This document shows positions 9,580 through 18,211 of a stretch of DNA of 33,511 bases, piece after piece (the stretch's first letter is position 1; every line of letters begins with the position of its first letter). A program made the translations under genes and the position numbers. The DNA is from Candidatus Micrarchaeota archaeon CG10_big_fil_rev_8_21_14_0_10_45_29. GTDB taxonomy: Archaea > Micrarchaeota > Micrarchaeia > Anstonellales > Anstonellaceae. The stretch lies in assembly GCA_002778455.1 (NCBI GenBank), contig PFCD01000001.1:120125-153635 (forward strand). The letters run 5' to 3'. The notes under the pieces were generated by a model that ran no database searches, was not told the origin of the DNA, and worked only from the letters and a program-made list of their open reading frames with translations.

Positions 9580-10641
9580 TTGCAGGAGAGGTTTCTAATT
9601 ATAGGCGCGGACCCCGGGCACACAATAGGGCTTTGCGCCCTTGATTTTGAAGGAAAAGTTTTGCACCTTGCTCATCTTGAGGGAAAAGGAATAGAGGGCG
9701 CAGTCTCAATAATAGAGGGGTGGGGCACACCATCCCTAATTGCATGCGATGTCTCGCCTGCGCCAGAATTTATCACAAAGCTTGCCTCCTACTTTAATGT
9801 AAAATTTTATTGCCCCAAAAAAGTTTTGCGAGAGGAGGAGAAAAAGAAAATAGCAAAAAAATATGCAAATGTGCAAAATGCGCATGAGAGGGACGCCCTC
9901 TCTGCAGCAATTTTTGCATGGCGCGCAAACCAAAACACGCTTCGCTCGGCTTTGGCTTCAAATATAGATGAAAAGATAAAGCAAAAATTATGCCACCTTG
10001 TTTTGCACGGCTATAATAGAAACATTGCGCTTGAAATTTTGCAGCAAACGCCGGAAAATCAAAAAAGCGTTTCCCGCCCCCCTGCGCAGGAAAATGGCGC
10101 AAATTCTCGCAGTACTGATTTTTCAGGCGCAAAAAAAGAGAATTTGCTAAAATTGAAGGAGAAAAATGAAACTTTAAGCGAATTGGCAAGAATAAATTCC
10201 TCTTTGCAAAAAAGAATCCTCTCTCTTGAGAATGAGAATTTGCTTCTAAAGCAGCGCGCCGCCTCCCTTAAGGGGGGCGCTTGGGGAATGCTTATGCGCG
10301 AGGGGGAATACCGCAAACTAAAGGCAAAAAACGAGCGCCTTGAGGCAAGAATCCGCGAGCTTGCAAAAAAGGCGCAAATACTCTCAAACAAATTTTCCAG
10401 CGCAAATAAAAAAGAGAAAGCGCAGTTTGCTGAAAAAGAAAATATGCAAATAAAAAAAGAAAAATTAAAAAAAGGCGAAAAACCGCATCAAAAAAACACA
10501 GAAGAGAAAAAAAAGCAATTGCAGGAAAAGGAAAAAGATGGAAGCAAAACCACCAAGAATTTAAAAAGTTTGAATCCCTCTGATATGCTGCAAAGAATGG
10601 TGGAGCAATACAGAAAAAGCCGCTCTTTGCAAGAGAAATAA
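9580..10641 (+). CDS. DUF460-type RNase H-fold protein with coiled-coil C-terminus
   Basis: LIIGADPGHTIGLCALDFEGK and ERDALSAAIFAW motifs; Lys/Glu-rich coiled coil; TTG start. Confidence 0.75.
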   Translation: MQERFLIIGADPGHTIGLCALDFEGKVLHLAHLEGKGIEGAVSIIEGWGTPSLIACDVSPAPEFITKLASYFNVKFYCPKKVLREEEKKKIAKKYANVQNAHERDALSAAIFAWRANQNTLRSALASNIDEKIKQKLCHLVLHGYNRNIALEILQQTPENQKSVSRPPAQENGANSRSTDFSGAKKENLLKLKEKNETLSELARINSSLQKRILSLENENLLLKQRAASLKGGAWGMLMREGEYRKLKAKNERLEARIRELAKKAQILSNKFSSANKKEKAQFAEKENMQIKKEKLKKGEKPHQKNTEEKKKQLQEKEKDGSKTTKNLKSLNPSDMLQRMVEQYRKSRSLQEK

Positions 10642-10672
10642 ATTCACAAACAGCGCATGAGGTGAAACAACT

Positions 10673-11218
10673 ATGAGCGACGAACAAACTGCAACCCAAC
10701 AAGAAAAAATAAACGAGGCAACAGAGCAGGCAACTTCCAAAGAAGAAATTTCACAAGAGGCGCCTGTAGAAAAAGCGCAAGAAGCTCCGGCAGAACAGCC
10801 ACAAGAGGCAAGCCCAACGGAGGAAGACGCGCCAGCAGAGCCACAAGAAGCCCCTGCAGGGCAGGCAGAAGCCATATCCCAAGCGCCTCCGGCAAAAGCG
10901 CAAGAGCCAAAAGCATTTGCGCCACGCCCTCAGCAAGCACGCTCCCCGCGCGACGAGAACACAATTTTCATAGGAAGAAAAAGCACAATGGGCTATGTTT
11001 TGGCAGTTGTCACCCAATTTAACAGCGGCGCAAAAGAAGTGAAAATAAAAGCAAGGGGAAAGCTTATCTCAAAAGCCGTGGATGTTGCCGAAATCGCAAA
11101 GGGCAGGTTTCTTCCCGGCGCAAAATCCGACGCAATAAGCATAACCACCGAGGAAGTGCAAAACGAGGACGGCTCGAAATCCAAAGTTTCATCAATAGAG
11201 ATTAAGATGCAAAAATAA
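10673..11218 (+). CDS. albA: Alba family DNA/RNA-binding protein with long N-terminal extension
   Basis: C-terminal NTIFIGRKSTMGYVLAVVTQFNSGAKEVKIKARGKLISKAVDVAEI...FLPG matches Alba. Confidence 0.85.
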   Translation: MSDEQTATQQEKINEATEQATSKEEISQEAPVEKAQEAPAEQPQEASPTEEDAPAEPQEAPAGQAEAISQAPPAKAQEPKAFAPRPQQARSPRDENTIFIGRKSTMGYVLAVVTQFNSGAKEVKIKARGKLISKAVDVAEIAKGRFLPGAKSDAISITTEEVQNEDGSKSKVSSIEIKMQK

Positions 11219-11265
11219 GCATCTCTCTTTCCCATTTTATTTTTTTCTTTTAAGGAGGTGTTTTC

Positions 11266-11763
11266 GTGAACTGTCCCATATGCAAAAGATGCGCCTGGGC
11301 AACTGATTTGTGCCCCCAGTGCAGCCACCTCAAAAAAACCGGGACACTTAGCGATTCTGACGTGGAAGTCTCGCGCATTTTGCACAGAATAAATGAGACT
11401 CACAACATAAGCGAGGCGCACCTCTCGCGCACCATTCCTTTTGAGGGCACCATGCTTCTTCTCACAAGAAGCGAGCCTGGCATATTAATAGGAAAAGGGG
11501 GAAAAGTAGTGGCAGCCATTTCCGCCGCCACAGGAAAAAAAGTGAGAATAATAAGGGAAGGGCGGGATGAGAAGCGCATGATAACTGATTTGATTCTTCC
11601 AGCGCGCCTGCTTGGAATAAACACCCGCTTTCATGAGGGGGGGCAGTCGCTTGTGCTAAGGGTCGCAAAAGGGGATCGGCACAAGCTTTTTGTTGACGCG
11701 CTCATGATTAAATCTCTTATTAAAGATTGGCTAAAAAAAGATATTGACATTGTTTTTGAATAA
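11266..11763 (+). CDS. KH-domain (NusA-like) protein with N-terminal zinc ribbon
   Basis: MNCPICKRCAWATDLCPQC and GILIGKGGKVVAAISAATGKKVRIIRE; GTG start. Confidence 0.8.
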   Translation: MNCPICKRCAWATDLCPQCSHLKKTGTLSDSDVEVSRILHRINETHNISEAHLSRTIPFEGTMLLLTRSEPGILIGKGGKVVAAISAATGKKVRIIREGRDEKRMITDLILPARLLGINTRFHEGGQSLVLRVAKGDRHKLFVDALMIKSLIKDWLKKDIDIVFE

Positions 11764-11776
11764 CCGGTGGTATAAG

Positions 11777-13069
11777 ATGCTAAGGACCCATTATATAAAA
11801 GATGCAAAGGACGCGATAGGAAAAAGCGTAACAATAGCCGGCTGGGCGCACGAAGTGCGGGACAAGGGAAAAATGAAATTTCTTCTTTTGCGCGATAAAA
11901 CCGGAATTGTGCAAATATTTGCAAAGCAGGGTGATGTGCCTGAAGAGGTTTTCTCCGCTCTCTCATGCCCAAAAGAAACCGTATTGCTAATAGAGGGGCA
12001 GGTAAAAGAATCCAAAATAGCAAAGTCAGGAATTGAAATAATTCCCTCAAAAGTGCAGGTGCTCGCGGAATTATCAGCAAAAGTGCCCTTCGACATCACA
12101 GAGAAAGTCCCTGCAGAGCTTGACACGCGCCTTGACCACCGCTATGTTGATTTGAGAAAGCCGGAAGTTAACGCAATATTCAAAATAAAATCTCACGCGA
12201 TAGGCGCATTTAGAAATTACCTCTCATCACAAGGCTTTGATGAGATTCACCCCACCTGCATAGTATCTGCCGCCACAGAAGGCGGTGCCGAGCTTTTTGA
12301 ATTGCAATATTTTGAGAAAAAGGCGTATTTGGCGCAGTCTCCCCAGCTTTACAAGCAAATGGCAGTAATTGGTGGCATGGACAAGGTATTTATGACTTCT
12401 CCTGTATTTCGCGCCGAGAAGCATAATACAACTACCCACTTAAATGAAGTTTTGCAAATGGATGTTGAGATGGGCTTTTGCGTTGAAAATGATGCTTTGG
12501 ATGCGCTTGAGAAAACCTTTCTCTCAATTTTGGGTGAGATTTCCAAAAATTGCGCAAGCGAGCTTGAAATTTTGGGCGCAAAATTAAATGTCCCCAAAAA
12601 AATCCCGCGCCACACCTACTCCTCTCTTGTGGATAAATTAAATTCAGACGGCATGAAAATGCAGTGGGGGGAGGATTTCTCGCGCGAGCATGAGGCGCGC
12701 GTTTGCGAAATTCTTGATGAAGAGGCATACCTGATAACAGGGTGGCCCACAAAAATCCGCGCCTTTTACTCTATGCCTGATGAGAAAAACCCTCAAATTT
12801 GCAAAGCATATGATTTGGTGTATAAGGGGCTTGAAATTTCCTCCGGGGCGCAGCGAATTCATATTCCTGAATTGCTTGAAAAGCAGCTTAAATTTCACAA
12901 CTGCAACCCCGCCGACTTCAAATTTTACATAGACGCGTTTCGGGTGGGCGCCCCCCCGCACGCCGGCTGGTCCATCGGGCTTGAGCGCCTTGTGATGAAA
13001 ATTTGCGGCCTTTCCAACATCCGCGAGGCAACACTTTTCCCCCGCGACAGGCACAGGATAAGCCCGTAG
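11777..13069 (+). CDS. aspS: Aspartyl-tRNA synthetase, archaeal type
   Basis: OB-fold N-terminus GWAHEVRDKGKMKFLLLRDKTGIVQ, class II motifs FRAEKHNTTTHLNE and GWSIGLERLVMKI. Confidence 0.95.
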   Translation: MLRTHYIKDAKDAIGKSVTIAGWAHEVRDKGKMKFLLLRDKTGIVQIFAKQGDVPEEVFSALSCPKETVLLIEGQVKESKIAKSGIEIIPSKVQVLAELSAKVPFDITEKVPAELDTRLDHRYVDLRKPEVNAIFKIKSHAIGAFRNYLSSQGFDEIHPTCIVSAATEGGAELFELQYFEKKAYLAQSPQLYKQMAVIGGMDKVFMTSPVFRAEKHNTTTHLNEVLQMDVEMGFCVENDALDALEKTFLSILGEISKNCASELEILGAKLNVPKKIPRHTYSSLVDKLNSDGMKMQWGEDFSREHEARVCEILDEEAYLITGWPTKIRAFYSMPDEKNPQICKAYDLVYKGLEISSGAQRIHIPELLEKQLKFHNCNPADFKFYIDAFRVGAPPHAGWSIGLERLVMKICGLSNIREATLFPRDRHRISP

Positions 13070-13072
13070 ATT

Positions 13073-13642
13073 CTACGAGTTAATCTTGTATTTTATATAT
13101 TTTGGCGTGTTGCTAAGCCATACATTTGTGTATTCAAAATACAAGTCTCCTCTCTGCTCGGATTTCGGAACCTCTATAGCAACCCATCCAGACATTTTCG
13201 TTCCCGGGGTCAATTTTTTGAAGAAATCTAGAGTTTTATCATAAGTGTTATCGTCAATTCCAATAGCAATGGTTTTATCATATTTCTCCCCATCTTGCCC
13301 TACAAAATAAATATCTGGAGAGAAATAGTCACTGCTGTCTCCTGTGTTTTTTATTTCAAAGTATGCCATCAAATATTCTTTATTCCAATAATAGGCATAT
13401 GCTGTTTCAACTTTGTTAAGTCTTACTTCATATCTGGAACCCAGATACTCTATCGTATACGGCAACCCTATTTCCCCATCCTCAATTTTAGCAGAGATTT
13501 TTTCTGTTTGGGTTGTAGCATATGCCGAGGTTCCTTGCTGAAACGTATTCTTGCCAGTAGCCTGTACTTTCCCTGTCTGTGCACAGCATCCTGAAAGCAG
13601 CAAAACAGAACCTATAATCACAACTAACACAATACTTTTCAT
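13073..13642 (-). CDS. Lipoprotein, DUF4352-like
   Basis: Lipobox LLLSGC; YLMAYFEIKNTGD beta-sandwich-like region. Confidence 0.65.
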   Translation of the reverse strand: MKSIVLVVIIGSVLLLSGCCAQTGKVQATGKNTFQQGTSAYATTQTEKISAKIEDGEIGLPYTIEYLGSRYEVRLNKVETAYAYYWNKEYLMAYFEIKNTGDSSDYFSPDIYFVGQDGEKYDKTIAIGIDDNTYDKTLDFFKKLTPGTKMSGWVAIEVPKSEQRGDLYFEYTNVWLSNTPKYIKYKINS

Positions 13643-13890
13643 TTGTTCTCACCCTCTTTTTCATCATTCTTTCTTTTGGATTTCATCTTGGATATGTCAT
13701 ATAATACAAAAACAATCCCAATACCTCCAAAAACGATGGCTGCTAAAATTGCACAAACAGAGTTGCCCAAAGTCCAAATAAAACCAGCGAACCCACCGAG
13801 CCCTACAGCAAACAAGAGCACAAGAATTCTGGATGCTATAAACGATATTATCTCTTGGTTTGTCATTTTTTCTTTATCCATTATTTGCAC
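13639..13890 (-). CDS. Small membrane protein, paralog of next ORF
   Basis: Two TM segments; similar layout to 13881..14129. Confidence 0.5.
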   Translation of the reverse strand: MQIMDKEKMTNQEIISFIASRILVLLFAVGLGGFAGFIWTLGNSVCAILAAIVFGGIGIVFVLYDISKMKSKRKNDEKEGENK

Positions 13891-14129
13891 CCCTTATTTG
13901 CCCAATATTCCATCACGCATTTCAGCAATCCATACCCAGTTGTGATGATCCCAAGCAAAATCCAGAAAGATAAGCAGAGGAGAGAACCTATGGCATCGTT
14001 TCCCCCAATAAAACTAAGTGAAGCTATCACAAGCCCCAGAAAGCATATAAATCCAAAAACCAAAATTCGATGCAGTATCTCCGCTACAATCTCTTTTCTA
14101 GTTTTTTTGGATTTTTTATTTCCAGCCAA
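13881..14129 (-). CDS. Small membrane protein
   Basis: KEIVAEILHRILVFGF..., two to three TM segments. Confidence 0.5.
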   Translation of the reverse strand: MAGNKKSKKTRKEIVAEILHRILVFGFICFLGLVIASLSFIGGNDAIGSLLCLSFWILLGIITTGYGLLKCVMEYWANKGCK

Positions 14130-14239
14130 CAGAGCACCTTATCTTGCGCGATTTTTCTGTATTTTACATGATTTTATTATATATAATCTATATAAATTAT
14201 ATAGTTTGTTTAAATCAAGCATATTATATATAATCATTA

Positions 14240-14413
14240 ATGGCACCCGCACAAAAAGCTGTCAAAAAATTAGCAAAGGTTGGCGAGGGCACTGCAGTCT
14301 TTCTTACCTCTGAAATAGGTTTATTGGGCTGGAAGCAAGGCGAATACGTTTCTGTAGAAGTAATTGATGAAAAAGGCGAGAAGAAAATAATTCTCAAGAA
14401 AGTATCTCTCTAG
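14240..14413 (+). CDS. AbrB/SpoVT-like small protein (tentative)
   Basis: 57 aa MAPAQKAVKKLAKVGEGTAVFLTSEIGLLGWKQGEYVSVEVIDEKGEKKIILKKVSL*; swapped-hairpin-like spacing. Confidence 0.55.
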   Translation: MAPAQKAVKKLAKVGEGTAVFLTSEIGLLGWKQGEYVSVEVIDEKGEKKIILKKVSL

Positions 14414-14463
14414 GGCGCCGAAGCCTTTATAAGAATTTCTTATAATATTCTTATAGTGGTAAA

Positions 14464-14700
14464 ATGGGCAACATAAACTTTGAAATAAGTGGATACATGG
14501 AAACAGTCCTAAACTCAATGATTGCAAAGGGCTACGCAAAGACCAAAACAGAAGCCCTTCGCCTCACCGTTTTTGAGTTTGACAAAAGCAACCATATAAG
14601 CGAAGACGAACTCTTTGAGGCGGCAGCCGGCAAAATCCTAAAAAACGTCAAATCAGGCAAAGAGAAAACATCCAAATTTTCTTTCAAAGAGCTTGAGTAG
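14464..14700 (+). CDS. Putative antitoxin
   Basis: 78 aa, directly abuts RelE-like ORF (TAG then ATG). Confidence 0.65.
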   Translation: MGNINFEISGYMETVLNSMIAKGYAKTKTEALRLTVFEFDKSNHISEDELFEAAAGKILKNVKSGKEKTSKFSFKELE

Positions 14701-15027
14701 ATGATTGTTGAGAAAACCAACGCATTCTCAAAAGACATAACGCATCTTGGCAAGACGGAAAAGAAACTTCTCAAAGGGCGCATAAAGGACATAATAAGCG
14801 AGCCGGAGAGATTCAAGCCCCTTCTGCACTATAAAAACGTCAGAACCGCCAAAATCGGGGGAAAGCGCCTTCTTTACCAATATCTCAAAGAAGAGGGCAA
14901 AATAATCCTTCTAATGTTCAAAAGCCGCGATGCAGTGTATGCCTATCTCAAAGGCGCCCTTTATCTTTACGGGATAAAAAGGCTTTTGGAAGAAGGGGAA
15001 GATGCAGAGAAGCTCTTTGAGATTTGA
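14701..15027 (+). CDS. RelE/ParE-like toxin
   Basis: KDITHLGKTEKKLLKGRIKDII...LLHYKNVRTAKIGGKRLLYQYLKEEGKIILLMFKSRDAVY. Confidence 0.7.
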   Translation: MIVEKTNAFSKDITHLGKTEKKLLKGRIKDIISEPERFKPLLHYKNVRTAKIGGKRLLYQYLKEEGKIILLMFKSRDAVYAYLKGALYLYGIKRLLEEGEDAEKLFEI

Positions 15028-15107
15028 TTAGAGTTTATTTTTTCGCGGAAAAACACCCTCTCAAAAGCGGCTTATTATTCACCTTGCTTCTTTTACTTGG
15101 TGATTAA

Positions 15108-15542
15108 ATGAATGTGTTTTTATGCAAATACCATGTGCTTCGCTGCCCCAAATGCGGGCATGTGAAAACAGGCACCGCGCGCTCAAAGACCTGCTGCCCC
15201 TCATGCGCCCATTCATGGGAAATTTCAAAAGGCGGGCACACTTTCGGAGTATTAAAATCCTTCTGGACACCGGCGGAAGCATCCGCATTTGCACAGCAAT
15301 TCAAAATGCAAAGAGAGCAGGCGCGCGCTAAGGCAATAGGGGAAGAGCTTGAGGTAAAAACAGCATTTAATATGCTTGGGCTCTCACAAGGGTGCTCGCG
15401 CGAGGATTTTGTAAAAGAATACCGCAAAAGAGCATTAATGCACCACCCAGACACAAATGAGGAAAATCCTGCCGCCCAGGAAAATTTTAAGCAAATAACA
15501 AATGCGGCGCAGCAAATAAGAAGCGCCATGGGCTGGCAGTAG
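15108..15542 (+). CDS. J-domain protein with N-terminal zinc-ribbon
   Basis: CPKCGH...CCPSC then FNMLGLSQGCSREDFVKEYRKRALMHHPDTNEENPAAQENFKQI (HPD motif). Confidence 0.8.
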   Translation: MNVFLCKYHVLRCPKCGHVKTGTARSKTCCPSCAHSWEISKGGHTFGVLKSFWTPAEASAFAQQFKMQREQARAKAIGEELEVKTAFNMLGLSQGCSREDFVKEYRKRALMHHPDTNEENPAAQENFKQITNAAQQIRSAMGWQ

Positions 15543-16820
15543 CTAATTTTTAATTCCGCCTATTATGGTATGGGTTTTTACGGTGCTTACTTTCTTTGCC
15601 GGCACCCCTTTCTTTTCAAACGCCACTTTATAATCCTGCAAATTTTCCGGCAATTTTATTTTCTCTGCCGTCTCCTCTTCTTTCGCGTAGCTTCCCCTGT
15701 ATTGCTGCACCTTATTCTTCCAATTAACATCAAATTCTCCCGCCAAATCAAGCTTTTCCCATATAATGTAGCGGCTTCTCATAAATTCCTCCACCATCTT
15801 CTCTCCCCACCGGGGATTTTTCACCCTCTCCTCGCAAAAAAACCATGCCTCCATGCTTTTGCAGGTGGCAAGAGCCCTCACGGCTCCAACCTGCACAGCC
15901 GAGCCGCTTTTTCCCTCTTTTTGAATTTCTGATACAAAAGCATGCTCAATAATCTGCGCATAATCATTGTCTGGCAAATTATACTTCTCAAGCGCGCGAA
16001 TAATCGCAATCCGGCATTTCTCCCCTTCCGCCCGCTTCAGGGCGCGAAAAAGCCCGTGGACGCACCTGCTATCCCGGGTTTCCTCCAATATTTTTGCTAT
16101 CGCGATTAATTCCTCATCGCTTTTTGCCTTCTCTGCCGACTTGTTAAGGTATGGCACCAGCCCGCTTGAGGGGTTTCTCATATGCCATTGCAAATACCCT
16201 ATTTTTCTTATCGCTTTGTCCGCAACCCCGCGCAAAAGCTCCTTCTCCCTGTCCGTGTCTGCCTCTTTTGCAATTTTGAGCATTGCCTCAATATTGATAA
16301 AATTGGGCAACCCGCAGGAATAAGTGGTGCACGCCTCAAGAACTGCAAGCGCGTCATCCCTGTTTTTCACGCTTCTGTCATTTATAGCCATCCATCCAAT
16401 CGCGCCAATCATATTTACCCTGCTTTTTCTAATATATTGCATGATGGCTTTCATGGATGCAAGCGCCTGCCGCCTTACTCCCGCGTCCGAATGGCTTGCA
16501 TATCCGCGCAAAAATTCCCCTACCTCGTCAATTTCGCGCCTTACCTCGCAAACCTGCATATTCTCAAAGCCCTTCCTAAGGTTTTCCACACGAATGGATG
16601 TCCTCTCCGCAATCCTGCCAGGAGGAGAATGCGAGAGGAGAATGGGAAATATAAGCCCAAGCTTTCGCAGGGCTTCCTTTGTTTCCCTTACTTTTTCTTC
16701 CCGGCTTTTTTTCATGTCCGAGCTTTTTTCAAAAGAAGTTTTTTCCCTCATTTCCTCAATGGCGCGCATTACTTCTGGGTATCTGGAGCTGAATTGATTT
16801 ATTTTTCCCCCAACGCCCAT
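15543..16820 (-). CDS. HEAT-like helical repeat protein
   Basis: Repeated helical pairs (SDAGVRRQALASMKAIM, KSDEELIAIAKILEETRDSRCVHGLFRALKRA). Confidence 0.55.
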   Translation of the reverse strand: MGVGGKINQFSSRYPEVMRAIEEMREKTSFEKSSDMKKSREEKVRETKEALRKLGLIFPILLSHSPPGRIAERTSIRVENLRKGFENMQVCEVRREIDEVGEFLRGYASHSDAGVRRQALASMKAIMQYIRKSRVNMIGAIGWMAINDRSVKNRDDALAVLEACTTYSCGLPNFINIEAMLKIAKEADTDREKELLRGVADKAIRKIGYLQWHMRNPSSGLVPYLNKSAEKAKSDEELIAIAKILEETRDSRCVHGLFRALKRAEGEKCRIAIIRALEKYNLPDNDYAQIIEHAFVSEIQKEGKSGSAVQVGAVRALATCKSMEAWFFCEERVKNPRWGEKMVEEFMRSRYIIWEKLDLAGEFDVNWKNKVQQYRGSYAKEEETAEKIKLPENLQDYKVAFEKKGVPAKKVSTVKTHTIIGGIKN

Positions 16821-16985
16821 TGCACCATCCGTCTATTGCCTGCAATAACAGGGATAACATTAAAATAGGTTTAGCCCGAAAGCGCCTGAAAAAAATAAAT
16901 GCAAGGAAATAGAAAACAGGTAAAAATAAGGGAAAATAATAAATAAAAAAGGGAAAAAACAGGAAAAAGAATTCTCCTCCCAAAT

Positions 16986-17246
16986 CTACTTTATGTATTC
17001 CTTCATTATTCTGGGCTTTCTGAGCGCCTCATTGTAGGCGTCCACTGCCGCAATAATCGCCCATGCAAGCGGCACAAAATACATCGGCACGCACAGCCCA
17101 ATGGTTACAACAAGCACAATTGTAGTTAAAATCCAGGCAACTACGCATCCAACAAAATAATGCATCGCATATTTGCTTTTTATATAAAACTGCCCCAATC
17201 CGGGAATAACAAAAGAGAGTATTGCTGCAATAATTTCCTTGCTCAT
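16986..17246 (-). CDS. Small TM protein (TM2/DUF5683-like)
   Basis: MSKEIIAAILSFVIPGLGQFYIKSKYAMHYFVG. Confidence 0.6.
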   Translation of the reverse strand: MSKEIIAAILSFVIPGLGQFYIKSKYAMHYFVGCVVAWILTTIVLVVTIGLCVPMYFVPLAWAIIAAVDAYNEALRKPRIMKEYIK

Positions 17247-17363
17247 AAATCTCACCGCCTATAAAACTTTAAAGAGATTTATAAATCCCATCCCTTTTTC
17301 TTAACAGAGGGAAAAATAAAGCGCTTTCAACTGGGCCCCAAAAAGAAACAATGCCCGAACTAC

Positions 17364-17561
17364 TCATATGCCTGAACAACCGCCGTCAGAGCAGCTTTCC
17401 AACAAGTTGCACACCTTGCAATGTCCCTTCCTTTCCATGCAAAAAGAGCGGTTTTTGCAGTTGGGGCATACCATAAATCTCTCACCCATGTCAATTTCCA
17501 TAAAAACCATAAGAAGGGAGAAAATGTAAGCTTTTGCCTTGCCTTCCAAAATCCTTAGCAT
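17364..17561 (-). CDS. Small Cys-rich (zinc-ribbon-like) protein
   Basis: VCPNCKNRSFCMERKGHCKVCNLLESC. Confidence 0.4.
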   Translation of the reverse strand: MLRILEGKAKAYIFSLLMVFMEIDMGERFMVCPNCKNRSFCMERKGHCKVCNLLESCSDGGCSGI

Positions 17562-17569
17562 AACAAAAT

Positions 17570-17698
17570 ATGGCTATGGATATTTCAACAAAAGAGAAGC
17601 TAAAGCCGCTTGGCATCAAGGGGCAGACCTACGGTGGCATAATAAAGCCTGGTGAAAATCGCCAAATTGCACTCTTTTTTTACAAAAGCAAAAAATAG
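17570..17698 (+). CDS. Possible small protein MAMDISTKEKLKPLGIKGQTYGGIIKPGENRQIALFFYKSKK
   Basis: 42-codon ORF, below track cutoff; no homology evidence. Confidence 0.3.
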   Translation: MAMDISTKEKLKPLGIKGQTYGGIIKPGENRQIALFFYKSKK

Positions 17699-17759
17699 GC
17701 GGTTGAACGGCTCTTTTTGCGAAGCAAAAAGTAGTTGGGGCGAGAATAATAATGAGCGC
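17699..17759 (-). repeat. tRNA-Glu 3'-flanking hairpin element
   Basis: CTTTTTGC-GAA-GCAAAAAG hairpin (17713-17731) and inverted copy of the tRNA tail (GTTGGGGCG). Confidence 0.65.
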
Positions 17760-17832
17760 TCCCAACGGGATTTGAACCCGTGCTTCAGCCTTGAGAGGGC
17801 TGCGTCCTTGACCGGGCTAGACGATGGGAGCA
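17760..17832 (-). tRNA. tRNA-Glu (anticodon CTC); ends approximate by 1-2 nt
   Basis: GCTCCCA/TGGGAGC acceptor, loop CTCTCAA, GGGTTCAAATCCC T-arm. Confidence 0.92.
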
Positions 17833-17874
17833 CGTGGAATATATATTCGCCTTACTACCTTTTATTATTGTTGA

Positions 17875-17947
17875 TGGGCCCGCCCGGGATCGAACCGGGA
17901 ATCTTTCGCGTGTGAGGCGAACGTGTTAACCATTCCACCACGGGCCC
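17875..17947 (-). tRNA. tRNA-Val (anticodon CAC)
   Basis: GGGCCCG/CGGGCCC acceptor, loop CTCACAC, GGTTCGATCC T-arm. Confidence 0.94.
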
Positions 17948-17956
17948 CCGAACCGC

Positions 17957-18076
17957 GGAGGGGAACACATAATAATCAGAAGTCCCCTCCCCAGTTTGAG
18001 GTCGCTCAAATTGCTTGCGGCAATTTGGCGTGCCTTTTTGCCCAAAGGCAAAAAGCGCATCATCCTGACCCTCCCC
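17957..18076. repeat. Intergenic tandem hairpin cluster
   Basis: Stems 17957-17964/17983-17990, 17995-18000/18005-18010, 18008-18014/18020-18026, 18034-18042/18047-18055. Confidence 0.6.
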
Positions 18077-18211
18077 TACGCAATACGAAGTTATTTTCTT
18101 GCAGCAATTAATATATCCACAAGGATACTATATGGCATAGTTTTGTTTTTAAACAATAATATGCATCTCTATAAGATTATATTAATTAATTTCCTCTAAA
18201 AAGTGTATATT

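Noticed and set aside
9210-9623. 137-aa minus ORF
   Set aside because: Antisense to the GlmU-like and DUF460 genes, low-complexity Leu/Ser/Arg.
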